Numbered from the stretch's first letter, positions 6,198 to 14,372 are shown. The stretch: DNA of 17,665 nt from Clostridium sp. CAG:762 (GCA_000432575.1 HF996778.1:1-17665), one strand, 5' to 3'. Notes: generated by a model not told the origin, from the sequence alone. Numbers and translations are program-made.

Positions 6198-7424
6198 ATG
6201 ATTCATGTAACAAGTGAAATTAAACCTTTAAAAGAAGTTTTGGTTCATAGACCAGGGAAGGAATTATTAAACTTGACACCAGATACTTTAGGTAGATTAC
6301 TTTTTGATGATATTCCATATCTTAAAGAGGCTCAAGCAGAACATGATGAGTTTGTACAAATACTTAGAGATAATGATATTAAAGTATTCTATCTTGAAGA
6401 TTTAATGGCAGAGACGTTGGAATTAAATCCTCAACTAAAACCTAGTTTTATAAGACAATTTATTTATGAAGCAGGTGTTAGAACACCAATGTATAAAGAT
6501 TTAATGTTTGAATATTTAAATAGTTATACTGATATGAAGGAATTAGTTTTAAAAACAATGGAAGGTATTCTAGTAAGTGAATTACCTAGAACTAAGAAGG
6601 ACATTGAAAATTCTTTAGTAGATTTAGTTAGTGAAGAGGGAGAGTTTTTAGCTGAGCCAATACCAAATTTATATTTTACAAGAGATCCTTTTGCTTCAAT
6701 AGGAGATGGAGTATCTTTAAACAAGATGTATTCTGTCACTAGAAATAGGGAAACTATTTATGCTGAATATATTTTTAACTATCATCCTAAATATATGGAT
6801 AAAGTTACTAAGTATTATGATAGGACTAATCCATTTAGTATCGAGGGTGGAGATATTTTAAATTTAAACGAACATGTCTTGGCGGTAGGTATTTCACAAA
6901 GAACTAGTGCAGAAGCAATTGATATGCTTGCTAAGAATTTATTTAGGGATAAGAATGCTAAGATAGATACGGTACTTGCTTTCAAAATTCCAGAATGTCG
7001 TGCTTTTATGCATTTAGATACGGTATTTACTCAAATAGATTATGATAAATTTACATATCATCCTGGCATTATGAATACTCTAGAAGTATTTGAGATAACT
7101 AAGGGTGATAATGAAGAAGAAGTAAAGGTTAGAAAAAGAAAAGGTAGTTTAGAAAAAATATTAGAAGAATATTTACATAAAGATATTACTTTAATTCCAT
7201 GTGCTGGTGGAGATAAGATAGCAAGTGAACGTGAGCAATGGAATGATGGTACTAATACACTATGTATTGCACCAGGAGTAGTAGTAGTATACAATAGAAA
7301 TAATATTACTAATGAAATTTTAAGAGAACATGGAATAAAAGTATATGAAATGCAAAGTGCTGAACTATCTCGTGGTAGAGGTGGTCCAAGATGTATGAGT
7401 ATGCCACTTATAAGGGAGGATTAG
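6198..7424 (+). CDS. arcA: Arginine deiminase
   Basis: A 408-residue enzyme that hydrolyses arginine to citrulline and ammonia, the first step of the arginine deiminase pathway. The guanidino-modifying active site is complete: Asp 163 (FTRDPF), Glu 216 (EGGD), His 272 and Asp 274 (MHLDT) and the nucleophile Cys 399 (GGPRCMSMPL). The N-terminus VTSEIKPLKEVLVHRPGKEL is characteristic, and length is that of bacterial enzymes. Start: ATG 6198 after AGGAGA (6188-6193). It is followed by arcB after two bases, with arcB's ribosome binding site inside the end of arcA. A complete catalytic set argues for a working enzyme. Confidence 0.97.
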   Translation: MIHVTSEIKPLKEVLVHRPGKELLNLTPDTLGRLLFDDIPYLKEAQAEHDEFVQILRDNDIKVFYLEDLMAETLELNPQLKPSFIRQFIYEAGVRTPMYKDLMFEYLNSYTDMKELVLKTMEGILVSELPRTKKDIENSLVDLVSEEGEFLAEPIPNLYFTRDPFASIGDGVSLNKMYSVTRNRETIYAEYIFNYHPKYMDKVTKYYDRTNPFSIEGGDILNLNEHVLAVGISQRTSAEAIDMLAKNLFRDKNAKIDTVLAFKIPECRAFMHLDTVFTQIDYDKFTYHPGIMNTLEVFEITKGDNEEEVKVRKRKGSLEKILEEYLHKDITLIPCAGGDKIASEREQWNDGTNTLCIAPGVVVVYNRNNITNEILREHGIKVYEMQSAELSRGRGGPRCMSMPLIRED

Positions 7425-7426
7425 GA

Positions 7427-8425
7427 ATGAATTTATATGGTAGAGATTTTCTTAAATTATTAGATTATACAGGAGAAGAGATAAGATATTTATTAGATTT
7501 ATCAAAAGATTTTAAAAAGAAAAAGCAAAATGGCGAGAATCATGAGTATTTGAAAGGTAAAAATATTGCTCTTATCTTTGAAAAAGATTCAACTAGGACA
7601 AGATGTTCTTTTGAAGTTGCAGGTTATGATCTTGGTATGCATGTTACATACTTAGGTCCTACTGGTAGTCAAATGGGTAAAAAAGAGTCTATTGCAGATA
7701 CGGCAAGGGTTTTATCGAGGATATATGATGGTATTGAGTATCGTGGATTTGATCAAGAAATAGTTGAAGATTTAGCTAAATATTCTAGTGTTCCTGTATG
7801 GAATGGACTTACTAATGAATTTCATCCAACTCAAATGCTTGCTGATGTTATGACAATTGAAGAAACATTTGGGCATTTAAAAGGTATTAATATGGTATTT
7901 ATGGGCGATGCTAGAAATAATGTTGGTAATTCTTTAATGGTAGTAAGTGCTAAAATGGGTATTAATTTTACTGTTTGTGCTCCAAGTTCTTTGTGGCCTT
8001 CTCAAGAATTAGTTAATACTTGTAAGAATATTGCTTTAGAAAATGGTAGTACCATTAATTTAACAGAAGATGTTATGGAAGGTACGAAAAATGCTGATGT
8101 TATATATACTGATGTATGGGTATCAATGGGAGAACCTGATGAAGTATGGAAAGAGAGAATTAATTTGTTAAAGCAATATCAAGTAAATAAAACAGTTATG
8201 AATAATGCTAATCCAAATGCTATTTTCTTACATTGTTTACCATCTTTCCATGATTTAAATACTAAAATAGGTAAAGATATATATGAGAAATTTGATTTAC
8301 CCGAAATGGAAGTAAGTAATGAAGTATTTGAGAGTAATCAGTCTAAAGTATTTGAAGAAGCTGAGAATAGAATGCATACTATTAAAGCTGTGATATATGC
8401 TACTATGAAGGATAATCATGAGTAA
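7427..8425 (+). CDS. arcB: Ornithine carbamoyltransferase, catabolic
   Basis: A 332-residue cytoplasmic transferase. In this operon it should run in the catabolic direction, splitting citrulline with phosphate into ornithine and carbamoyl phosphate. Carbamoyl-phosphate-binding STRTR is at residues 55-59, HPTQ at 133-136, the ornithine loop DVWVSMGE at about 229-236, and HCLP at 269-272. The open frame extends back into arcA to 7391, but the family start MNLYGRDFL at ATG 7427, seven bases after GGGAGGA (7414-7420), is clearly right. The same family also serves arginine biosynthesis (argF); the presence of arcA and arcC on both sides supports the catabolic name. The 3' end overlaps arcC by eight bases. 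Confidence 0.95.
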   Translation: MNLYGRDFLKLLDYTGEEIRYLLDLSKDFKKKKQNGENHEYLKGKNIALIFEKDSTRTRCSFEVAGYDLGMHVTYLGPTGSQMGKKESIADTARVLSRIYDGIEYRGFDQEIVEDLAKYSSVPVWNGLTNEFHPTQMLADVMTIEETFGHLKGINMVFMGDARNNVGNSLMVVSAKMGINFTVCAPSSLWPSQELVNTCKNIALENGSTINLTEDVMEGTKNADVIYTDVWVSMGEPDEVWKERINLLKQYQVNKTVMNNANPNAIFLHCLPSFHDLNTKIGKDIYEKFDLPEMEVSNEVFESNQSKVFEEAENRMHTIKAVIYATMKDNHE

Positions 8426-9347
8426 AATTGTTATTGCTTTAGGTGGGAATGCTTTGGGTAAGACTCCTAGTGAACAATTAAGATTAGTAAAACAAACGGC
8501 TTCAAATATTGTTGATATTATTAAAGAAGGACATACGGTTGTTATTGCACATGGTAATGGGCCTCAGGTAGGGATCATTAACTTAGCATTTGAAAATGCA
8601 TCAAAGAATGATTCTACTATACCTTCTATGCCTTTTGCAGAATGTGGGGCAATGAGTCAAGGATATATAGGTTATCATTTACAACAAGCAATAACTAATT
8701 GTCTAAGAGAGAATAATATCAAAAAAAATTGTGCAACAGTCATTACTCAGGTTTTGGTGGATGAAAAGGACGAAGCATTTAATCATCCAACTAAGCCTGT
8801 AGGAATGTTTTATACCAAGGAAGAGGCTGATATTATATCAGTTTCTACTGGTTATAAATTTGTTGAGGATGCTTCTCGTGGTTATAGGAGAGTGGTACCT
8901 TCTCCTAAACCTAAGAGCATTTTAGAATTAGATGTTATTAAAAATTTGCTTGATGCTGGTAACATTGTTATTACTGTTGGTGGAGGAGGTATTCCAGTAA
9001 TCTTAGATGATGAGTTAAAGGGAATAGATGCTGTTATAGATAAAGACTATGCTAGTTCTGTTTTAGCAAGAGAATTGGATGCTGATATCTTATTAATATT
9101 AACCGCGGTAGATAAGGTTTATCTAAACTATAAGAAAGATAATGAAATAGGTTTAGATGAAATTAATACTAAGGAAATAGATACTTATGTTAAAGATAAA
9201 CAGTTTGCAGAAGGTAGTATGTTACCTAAAATACTTGCTTGTGCGGACTTTGTAAGTAATAGTGATAACAAACTTGCAATAATAACATCATTAGATAAAG
9301 CTCTTGAAGCTTTAAAAGGTAAAATAGGTACTAGAATAAAAAAATAG
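8418..9347 (+). CDS. arcC: Carbamate kinase
   Basis: A 309-residue kinase of the amino acid kinase fold that transfers phosphate from carbamoyl phosphate to ADP, making ATP, ammonia and CO2; this is the energy-yielding step of the pathway. Seen: IALGGNALG (6-14), HGNGPQVG, the PSPKPKSI segment, ITVGGGGIPV, and DKDYASSVLARELDADILLILT, all diagnostic of carbamate kinase. Length is normal. The ATG overlaps the end of arcB (ATGAGTAA), with AAGGAT just upstream, so translation is probably coupled. A strong AGGAGG follows its stop for the antiporter gene. Confidence 0.96.
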   Translation: MSKIVIALGGNALGKTPSEQLRLVKQTASNIVDIIKEGHTVVIAHGNGPQVGIINLAFENASKNDSTIPSMPFAECGAMSQGYIGYHLQQAITNCLRENNIKKNCATVITQVLVDEKDEAFNHPTKPVGMFYTKEEADIISVSTGYKFVEDASRGYRRVVPSPKPKSILELDVIKNLLDAGNIVITVGGGGIPVILDDELKGIDAVIDKDYASSVLARELDADILLILTAVDKVYLNYKKDNEIGLDEINTKEIDTYVKDKQFAEGSMLPKILACADFVSNSDNKLAIITSLDKALEALKGKIGTRIKK

Positions 9348-9359
9348 GAGGAATTTAAA

Positions 9360-10820
9360 ATGGCAAAGACAAAAAAGAAAAAGTTTGTCTTAACATCATT
9401 TTCAATAATATTTATTATTATAGTATTATTGGGAATTGTTTCACATTTATTACCTAAAGCCGTTTTCAATGGTGAAGAAATAGTAAATGGTAGTGGGGTT
9501 GTTGGTGCAAAAATATCAGATATATTATCTGCTCCTATACTAGGATTCCAAGATGCTGCCGATGTGAGCGTATTTATCTTAGTATTAGGTGGACTTTTAG
9601 CAATAGTTACTAAAACAGGTGCTTTAGAAACTGGTATAAAAGTTTTAGTTAAGAAATTGAAAGGAAGAGAACTTATTTTAATTCCAATACTAATGTTGAT
9701 TTTTTCAATAGGAGGAACAACATATGGAATGATGGAAGAGACAGTAGCATTTTATGGATTACTTTCGTTCACTATGGTAGCAGCTGGAATGGATACTATT
9801 GTAGCATCGGCTACGGTATTGCTTGGTGCAGGTGTTGGTGTTCTTGGTTCGACCATCAATCCATTTGCAGTAGGTGCTGCAATTAGTGCACTACCGGAAG
9901 GAATCCAAGTGAATCAAGGTATTACTATTGGTTTAGGTGTTGCTTTGTGGATAGTATCTTATATTATTGCAGTACTATTTGTGCTTAGTTATGCTAAGAA
10001 AGTAAAGGCTGATAAAGGTTCAACATTCTTATCATTACAAGAACAAAAAGCTATGCAACAAGCATATGCTAAAGATGATTATTTAAATGATGATGCTAAA
10101 CTTACTACTAGACAAAAAATAGTATTATGGTTGTTTGGATTAACATTTATAGTTATGATAATTGGATTTATTCCATGGGTAGATTTTGGCATAATACCTG
10201 CTGATGTAGCAGACGCTGGAACACATTTCTCTGCAATATTAACTGGAAATTGCTTTGGTTATTGGTATTTCTTAGACGGTGCAGTATGGTTCTTTGTTAT
10301 GGCTATTATTATTGGTATAGTTGGAAAATTAAAGGAACATGAACTTGTTGATGCATTTATTTCTGGTGCTTCAGATATCCTAAGTGTTGTTCTAATTATT
10401 GCTGTTGCACGTGGAGCTTCTGTACTTATGAAAACAACGCATTTAGATAATTATATTATTTATAATGCGGCTGAGGCATTAAAGGGAACACCTGCTGGAA
10501 TATTTGCTCCACTTAATTATTTGTTACATGTAGGTTTGTCATTCTTAGTACCATCTTCATCTGGACTTGCTTCATTGTCAACACCAATTATGGGACCACT
10601 TGCTTATCAATTAGGATTTAGTGTTGAAACAAATATTATGATTTTAGTAGCGGCGAATGGTTTAGTTAACTTAATTACTCCAACATGCGGGGCTATAATG
10701 GGTGGATTAGCACTAGCCCGTGTGGATTATGCAACGTGGTTTAAATGGTCTATCAAAATAGTAATAACGATAGCTTTAGCTTCGATGGTTATCTTAACAC
10801 TTGCAATGATAGCATTATAA
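9360..10820 (+). CDS. arcD: YfcC-family transporter, probable arginine/ornithine antiporter
   Basis: A 486-residue membrane protein with about twelve hydrophobic spans. It belongs to the YfcC family, seen in GGTTYGMMEET, ATVLLGAGVGVLGSTINPFA, VPSSSGLASLSTPIMGPLA and LVNLITPTCGAIMGGLA, which form the paired reentrant regions of this transporter type. Streptococcal-type arginine deiminase operons carry a YfcC-family protein in the arcD position, where it exchanges arginine for ornithine; I infer the same role here. The gene follows arcC after twelve bases with AGGAGG (9347-9352), and a terminator follows, so it closes the operon. The N-terminus is strongly basic (MAKTKKKK). The operon already has an ABC importer, so the antiporter may mainly export ornithine. 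The family name is secure and the substrate likely. Confidence 0.88.
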   Translation: MAKTKKKKFVLTSFSIIFIIIVLLGIVSHLLPKAVFNGEEIVNGSGVVGAKISDILSAPILGFQDAADVSVFILVLGGLLAIVTKTGALETGIKVLVKKLKGRELILIPILMLIFSIGGTTYGMMEETVAFYGLLSFTMVAAGMDTIVASATVLLGAGVGVLGSTINPFAVGAAISALPEGIQVNQGITIGLGVALWIVSYIIAVLFVLSYAKKVKADKGSTFLSLQEQKAMQQAYAKDDYLNDDAKLTTRQKIVLWLFGLTFIVMIIGFIPWVDFGIIPADVADAGTHFSAILTGNCFGYWYFLDGAVWFFVMAIIIGIVGKLKEHELVDAFISGASDILSVVLIIAVARGASVLMKTTHLDNYIIYNAAEALKGTPAGIFAPLNYLLHVGLSFLVPSSSGLASLSTPIMGPLAYQLGFSVETNIMILVAANGLVNLITPTCGAIMGGLALARVDYATWFKWSIKIVITIALASMVILTLAMIAL

Positions 10821-10826
10821 ATATAG

Positions 10827-10860
10827 AAAAGGATTATTCATAATGATGATCCTTTTTTTT
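10827..10860 (+). terminator. Terminator of the arginine operon
   Basis: AAAAGGAT (10827-10834) pairs with ATCCTTTT (10849-10856) and an uninterrupted T-run follows. It ends the long unit that starts at 3865. Confidence 0.85.
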
Positions 10861-10908
10861 GATTGTACTATGTGATTATATTTCTTTAGACAAAAGTATA
10901 AAAAAGTA

Positions 10909-10937
10909 TTGCCAAAAAAAAATAAATATGATATATT
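10909..10937 (+). promoter_or_regulatory. Promoter of the surface-protein gene
   Basis: TTGCCA (10909-10914), 17 bases, TATATT (10932-10937), with TG at 10929-10930 as an extended -10. It begins after the operon terminator, so the gene downstream is expressed on its own. Confidence 0.75.
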
Positions 10938-10967
10938 TATATTAAGAAAATAAGGAGGCCAACATTT

Positions 10968-11447
10968 ATGAAAGAAAAGAGATATATGATAACTGCGGTT
11001 CTTGGAGCTATTATGGTTGTATTTGGGATTACTGCCTTAGTTTTAAAAAATACTTATGCTTCTGATGTATATTCAGTAACATTTGATGCAACAGGTGGTA
11101 CTTTTACAGGTTCTCATTATGGAGAAGATAAGGTAGTAGTCAGAGTTTTGGAAGGTTATCCTATTACTTCTTCAGAGGATGTACCTGGAGATCCAGTTAG
11201 AAGTGATGCTGAATTCTTATATTGGACTTTAAATGGTGTACAATATGATTTAAGTAATACAGTAGATAGTGATATTATTTTATGTGCAAAATGGTCTTGT
11301 GAAGAATGTGATGTGCCAGAAGAACCAAAACCTACACCAGATAACCCTAAGACAGCAGATTTACCAATTTCAATAATCATGTCAATTGGTTTATGTGCAT
11401 TCGGTCTATCATTATTTCAATATAAATTACTTAAAATGACAAAGTAA
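10968..11447 (+). CDS. Small surface protein with an InlB-type repeat and C-terminal sorting-like signal
   Basis: A 159-residue exported protein. Residues 8-27 are a hydrophobic signal or anchor, with a possible signal-peptidase site after TYA (29-31). Residues about 34-109 form one complete Listeria/Bacteroides-type repeat (beta-grasp): VTFDATGG at the start, a central FLYWTLNG, and DIILCAKW at the end. A CEEC pair (111-114) follows, then a Pro-rich linker. The C-terminus has NPKTAD (126-131), a hydrophobic run (133-150) and a basic tail ending KMTK, which is the layout of a sortase substrate. If the signal is used the protein would be wall-linked; no sortase is in the window. AAGGAGG (10952-10958) is the ribosome binding site. 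It has its own promoter and terminator. Its role, such as adhesion, is inference. Confidence 0.85.
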   Translation: MKEKRYMITAVLGAIMVVFGITALVLKNTYASDVYSVTFDATGGTFTGSHYGEDKVVVRVLEGYPITSSEDVPGDPVRSDAEFLYWTLNGVQYDLSNTVDSDIILCAKWSCEECDVPEEPKPTPDNPKTADLPISIIMSIGLCAFGLSLFQYKLLKMTK

Positions 11448-11478
11448 AACTAATAAGAATATTGCTTATTAGTTTTTT
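11446..11478. terminator. Bidirectional terminator between convergent genes
   Basis: A perfect 12-bp stem pairs AAAACTAATAAG (11446-11457) with CTTATTAGTTTT (11465-11476) around a seven-base loop, with T-runs on the plus side and a weaker one on the minus side. It overlaps the stop codons of both flanking genes. Confidence 0.85.
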
Positions 11479-12056
11479 TCTATGTAAATTTCATTAATAT
11501 TGTTAATGGTGATATCTTTATTATTTTTAATTTTATCAATAATAGTAATATTATTTGTTTTAAAACTATATTTTATTTTATCATGATATTTTTTTTCATA
11601 AATATTTTCTTCTTTTAATAGATAATCAATGGTTTTTAAGTTATCATAATTAAAGGTAATGGTGATATCAAAGCCTTTTATTAATTCTTTTAAATTGCAT
11701 AATTTGATTACATTTGATGCTCCTTTTGAATATGCTCTAAGAAGACCTCCTGCTCCTAATTTAATACCACCAAAGTATCTAACTACTATAATTATAGTAT
11801 AGTTTAAGTTGTTTTTATTTATTACTTCTAAAATGGGTAATCCTGCTGTTCCAGTAGGCTCATTATCGTCATTTGTTTTTATTAAATTATCTATCTTATA
11901 AGCATAACAAATATGTGTTGCATCTTTATAATTATTTTTAATATTATTGATTATGATTTCAATATCGTTTAAATTGTTAACTTTATAAATGTAAGATATA
12001 AATTTAGAATTTTTGATTATCATTTCATATATATTTTCTTTATCTATTACAAACAT
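11469..12056 (-). CDS. IMPACT/YigZ family protein
   Basis: A 195-residue protein of the UPF0029/YigZ (IMPACT) family. The core ATHICYAYK, NDDNEPTGTAGLPIL and VVRYFGGIKLGAGGLLRAYSKGA is unmistakable, in the first 120 residues; a second ferredoxin-like domain follows. The eukaryotic relative modulates the Gcn2 kinase, while the bacterial function is unsettled, with proposals around translation or RNA. I start it at the ATG at 12056, six bases after AGGTG on the minus strand. An in-frame GTG at 12065 lies inside that site and is unlikely. The gene is monocistronic, with its own promoter and shared terminator. The C-terminal third is rich in Asn, Ile and Lys, normal for this AT-rich genome. Confidence 0.92.
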   Translation of the reverse strand: MFVIDKENIYEMIIKNSKFISYIYKVNNLNDIEIIINNIKNNYKDATHICYAYKIDNLIKTNDDNEPTGTAGLPILEVINKNNLNYTIIIVVRYFGGIKLGAGGLLRAYSKGASNVIKLCNLKELIKGFDITITFNYDNLKTIDYLLKEENIYEKKYHDKIKYSFKTNNITIIDKIKNNKDITINNINEIYIEKN

Positions 12057-12073
12057 GAGATTCACCTAAGAAC

Positions 12074-12102
12074 ATTATAATATATCTGTTTTATTAATTC
12101 AA
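12074..12102 (-). promoter_or_regulatory. Promoter of the IMPACT/YigZ gene
   Basis: On the minus strand TTGAAT (12102-12097), a 17-base spacer and TATAAT (12079-12074) precede the gene by about 18 bases. The match is 10 of 12 positions. Confidence 0.75.
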
Positions 12103-12112
12103 GAAAATAATC

Positions 12113-12141
12113 TTCATAAATATGACTTTGCTTCATATATT
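12113..12141 (+). promoter_or_regulatory. Possible promoter of spoVS
   Basis: TTCATA (12113-12118), 17 bases, TATATT (12136-12141) is a moderate sigma-A-like match placed before the AAAGG site at 12151. In Bacillus subtilis spoVS depends on sigma-H; a partial sigma-H-like pair (AAGAAAA at 12101, TGACT at 12122) is also present but has a mismatch in each half. Confidence 0.35.
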
Positions 12142-12166
12142 TAAATGTAGAAAGGATGAAGAAATT

Positions 12167-12427
12167 ATGGAAACATTAAAAGTATCTAGTAAGTCAAACC
12201 CTAACAGTGTTGCCGGGGCTCTTGCTAATGTATTTAGAGAAAAAGGAAGCGTTGAGATTCAGGCTATTGGTGCTGGAGCTTTGAACCAAGCTATTAAAGG
12301 TATTGCAATTGCTAGAGGGTTTGTGGCTCCATCTGGTAAAAATTTAGTTTGTGTTCCAGCTTTTACAGATATTGTAATTGATGGGGATGAACGTACGGCA
12401 ATTAAGTTAATTGTAGAAGCTAAATAG
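12167..12427 (+). CDS. spoVS: Stage V sporulation protein S
   Basis: An 86-residue Alba-fold protein. METLKVSSKSNPNSVAGALA, then VEIQAIGAGALNQAIKGIAIARGF and DIVIDGDERTAIKLIVEAK, is nearly the standard SpoVS sequence. In Bacillus it affects spore coat assembly and septation, probably through nucleic acid binding. SpoVS also occurs in some non-sporulating lineages, so it suggests but does not prove sporulation. An upstream in-frame ATG at 12122 would add 15 residues not seen in the family; ATG 12167 gives the canonical N-terminus, with AAAGG (12151-12155) eleven bases before it. A terminator overlaps the stop codon, so it is a one-gene unit. Confidence 0.96.
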   Translation: METLKVSSKSNPNSVAGALANVFREKGSVEIQAIGAGALNQAIKGIAIARGFVAPSGKNLVCVPAFTDIVIDGDERTAIKLIVEAK

Positions 12428-12440
12428 CTTCTTTTAATTT
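12415..12440 (+). terminator. Terminator of spoVS
   Basis: AGAAGCT (12415-12421) pairs with AGCTTCT (12426-12432) around a four-base loop, followed by TTT, AA and TTTTT. The stem includes the last sense codons of spoVS and its stop lies at the loop/stem edge. Confidence 0.8.
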
Positions 12441-12445
12441 TTCTC

Positions 12446-12474
12446 TTTTTTTTTCTTAAAAATTATTGTATAAT
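12446..12474 (+). promoter_or_regulatory. Likely promoter of obg
   Basis: A perfect -10 TATAAT (12469-12474) lies 23 bases before the obg ATG. The -35 region at 12446-12451 is all T and matches only in part, so the -10 carries the call. Confidence 0.5.
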
Positions 12475-12497
12475 GGTAAGGAAATGAGGGAGATACT

Positions 12498-13772
12498 ATG
12501 TTTGTTGATGAGGTAAATATCTTAGTTAATGCTGGTGATGGTGGAGATGGCTGTATGGCATTTCGCCGTGAAAAGTTTGTACCAATGGGTGGTCCTTATG
12601 GAGGCTCAGGTGGTAAGGGTGGCGATGTTATATTTAGAGCTGATTCTGGATTAAAGACTTTAATTGATTTAAAGTATCAAAAGCATATTAAGGGGTTAAA
12701 TGGTTTAAATGGTGAAGGTAAAAATAAAAATGGAAAATCTGCGGATGATATTATTGTTAAAGTACCAATTGGAACTACTATTAAGGATAATAATACGGGA
12801 TTAGTCTTAGCAGATTTAAAGAAAAATGGTGAAGAAGTAATTGTTGCTTATGGTGGTAGAGGCGGAAGAGGTAATGTTAGTCTTTCTACTAAGAGTAATC
12901 CTTGCCCATCATTTTGTGAACGAGGAGAACCAGGGGAAGTAAGAAGTATTAATGCTACTTTAAGAATGATAGCGGATGTGGGATTAGTAGGATTACCTAG
13001 TGTTGGAAAGTCTACTATTTTATCTCAAATAAGTGCGGCTAATCCTAAAATAGCAAGTTATCATTTCACTACTTTATCACCTAATTTAGGAGTTGTTAAG
13101 ACAAAGAATGAAAAAACTTTTGTTGTTGCGGATTTGCCTGGTTTAATTGAAGGGGCTTCGAATGGTTTGGGATTAGGACATAAATTTTTGAAACATGTTG
13201 AGCGTACTAAGATAATAGCACATGTAATAGATATTTCTGGTAGTGAAGGTAGAGATCCGTATGAGGATTATTTAGTTATAAATAAAGAATTACAAGAGTT
13301 TAATCCTAAGTTATTAGAAAAGCCTAGAATTATTATTGCTAATAAGATGGATTTACCTAATGCTAAGGAAAATTTAGATAAATTAAGAGAAGAAATTGGT
13401 GATATTAAGATATTTGAAATCGAAGCTATTTCTAATAAAGGGTTAGAGGAAGTAATTAATTATTTAGGAGAGATGACTAGTGAAATAGAGGAACAAGAAT
13501 TATTTGAGGATAATAATTATGAAACTCATGTTTTATATAAGTTTAAGGAGGAATTGCCATTTACTATTACAAAGGTAAAGGATGTATGGGTAATTAAGGG
13601 AGATAAAGTAGAGAGATTACTTAAAATGACTAACTTTAATGGTGAAGAAGCTTATGTTCAATTTGCTAAGAAGTTGAGGCATATGGGCATTGATGATGAG
13701 TTAGAACGTTTAGGAGTCCAAGAAGGGGATGTTGTTAGAATTCTTGATTATGAATTTGAGTATACAAAGTAA
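12498..13772 (+). CDS. obg: GTPase Obg/CgtA
   Basis: A 424-residue essential GTPase that works in 50S ribosome assembly and stress signalling. The N-terminal Obg fold (about 1-157) has its glycine-rich repeats (GDGGDG, GGPYGGSGGKGGD, GGRGGRG). The G domain has G1 GLPSVGKST (165-173), switch region TTLSPNLGVV, G3 DLPG (212-215) and G4 NKMD (282-285). The last 80 residues form the OCT domain found in Gram-positive Obg proteins. Length is typical. GGGAG (12488-12492) is the ribosome binding site. In many Firmicutes obg sits with rplU and rpmA; here it stands alone, with spoVS upstream. Confidence 0.97.
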   Translation: MFVDEVNILVNAGDGGDGCMAFRREKFVPMGGPYGGSGGKGGDVIFRADSGLKTLIDLKYQKHIKGLNGLNGEGKNKNGKSADDIIVKVPIGTTIKDNNTGLVLADLKKNGEEVIVAYGGRGGRGNVSLSTKSNPCPSFCERGEPGEVRSINATLRMIADVGLVGLPSVGKSTILSQISAANPKIASYHFTTLSPNLGVVKTKNEKTFVVADLPGLIEGASNGLGLGHKFLKHVERTKIIAHVIDISGSEGRDPYEDYLVINKELQEFNPKLLEKPRIIIANKMDLPNAKENLDKLREEIGDIKIFEIEAISNKGLEEVINYLGEMTSEIEEQELFEDNNYETHVLYKFKEELPFTITKVKDVWVIKGDKVERLLKMTNFNGEEAYVQFAKKLRHMGIDDELERLGVQEGDVVRILDYEFEYTK

Positions 13773-13803
13773 AAAAATATTAGTTTCGCACTAATATTTT
13801 TTA
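13772..13803. terminator. Bidirectional terminator between obg and def
   Basis: A perfect 12-bp stem pairs AAAAAATATTAG (13772-13783) with CTAATATTTTTT (13791-13802) around TTTCGCA. T-runs exist on both strands, so it serves both convergent genes and overlaps both stop codons. Confidence 0.85.
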
Positions 13804-14349
13804 TAATTCACGCATATTTTCAGCATTATAGAAAGGATCTTTTTTGTTGATTTTGTCATAAAATAATATTCCATCTAAGTGGTCATATTCATGTTGGAAA
13901 GCAATTGATAGTTCTTCTCTTGCTCTAATTCTAATTTTATTACCATCTAAGTCATAGCCTTCCATGGTAACTCTAGCATATCTTGGAACGATACCTTCGA
14001 TATCACGATTAACGCTTAAGCATCCTTCGCCACTTCCAGCATAAACTAGTTCCATGGAATGACTAACTAAAGTGGGATTAATCATTATATAATCTTTAAA
14101 TTTATTAGGTTCTTCTTCGTGGCAAATAACAAAAAATCTTTTGTTAATACCTACTTGAGGAGCGGCAAGTCCCATGCCTGGTCTTAAGTCATATTTTTGG
14201 GCAATATCTTCAATTTGGCTTTCCTTTAAGTGTTTAAGCATTTCTTTTATCATTTTTCGATCATCTTTAGATAATGGAAATATTACATCAATATTCTTTT
14301 GTCTTACTCTTTTATCACTTTCATCTAATATCATACCTTTTTTTAGCAT
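13801..14349 (-). CDS. def: Peptide deformylase
   Basis: A 182-residue metalloenzyme that removes the formyl group from the initiator methionine of new proteins. The three family motifs are complete: GLAAPQVG (60-67), EGCLSV (108-113, metal ligand Cys 110) and HEYDH (153-157, ligands His 153 and His 157, catalytic Glu 154). Length and an insertion before motif 1 place it with the longer Gram-positive (type 2) enzymes. The minus-strand AGAGGTGG lies four to five bases before the ATG at 14349. A possible extended -10 lies upstream. The gene is usually tied to fmt or priA; here it stands alone between obg and a small HNH gene. Confidence 0.96.
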   Translation of the reverse strand: MLKKGMILDESDKRVRQKNIDVIFPLSKDDRKMIKEMLKHLKESQIEDIAQKYDLRPGMGLAAPQVGINKRFFVICHEEEPNKFKDYIMINPTLVSHSMELVYAGSGEGCLSVNRDIEGIVPRYARVTMEGYDLDGNKIRIRAREELSIAFQHEYDHLDGILFYDKINKKDPFYNAENMREL

Positions 14350-14372
14350 AATACCACCTCTTTTTCTCTAGT

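Noticed and set aside
6524..7294. Two minus-strand open frames inside arcA
   Set aside because: Antisense shadows of a clear, complete arginine deiminase.
9185..9469. Minus-strand 94-residue open frame
   Set aside because: It spans the arcC-arcD junction in antisense and has no plausible start site or family features.
11156..11380. Minus-strand open frame inside the surface-protein gene
   Set aside because: Antisense shadow; the plus-strand protein has a full domain layout.
12101..12126. Sigma-H promoter for spoVS
   Set aside because: Both halves deviate from the consensus, and a sigma-A-like alternative nearby is at least as good.
14174..14371. Plus-strand 65-residue hydrophobic open frame
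   Set aside because: Antisense to peptide deformylase; the hydrophobicity comes from reading charged codons in reverse.
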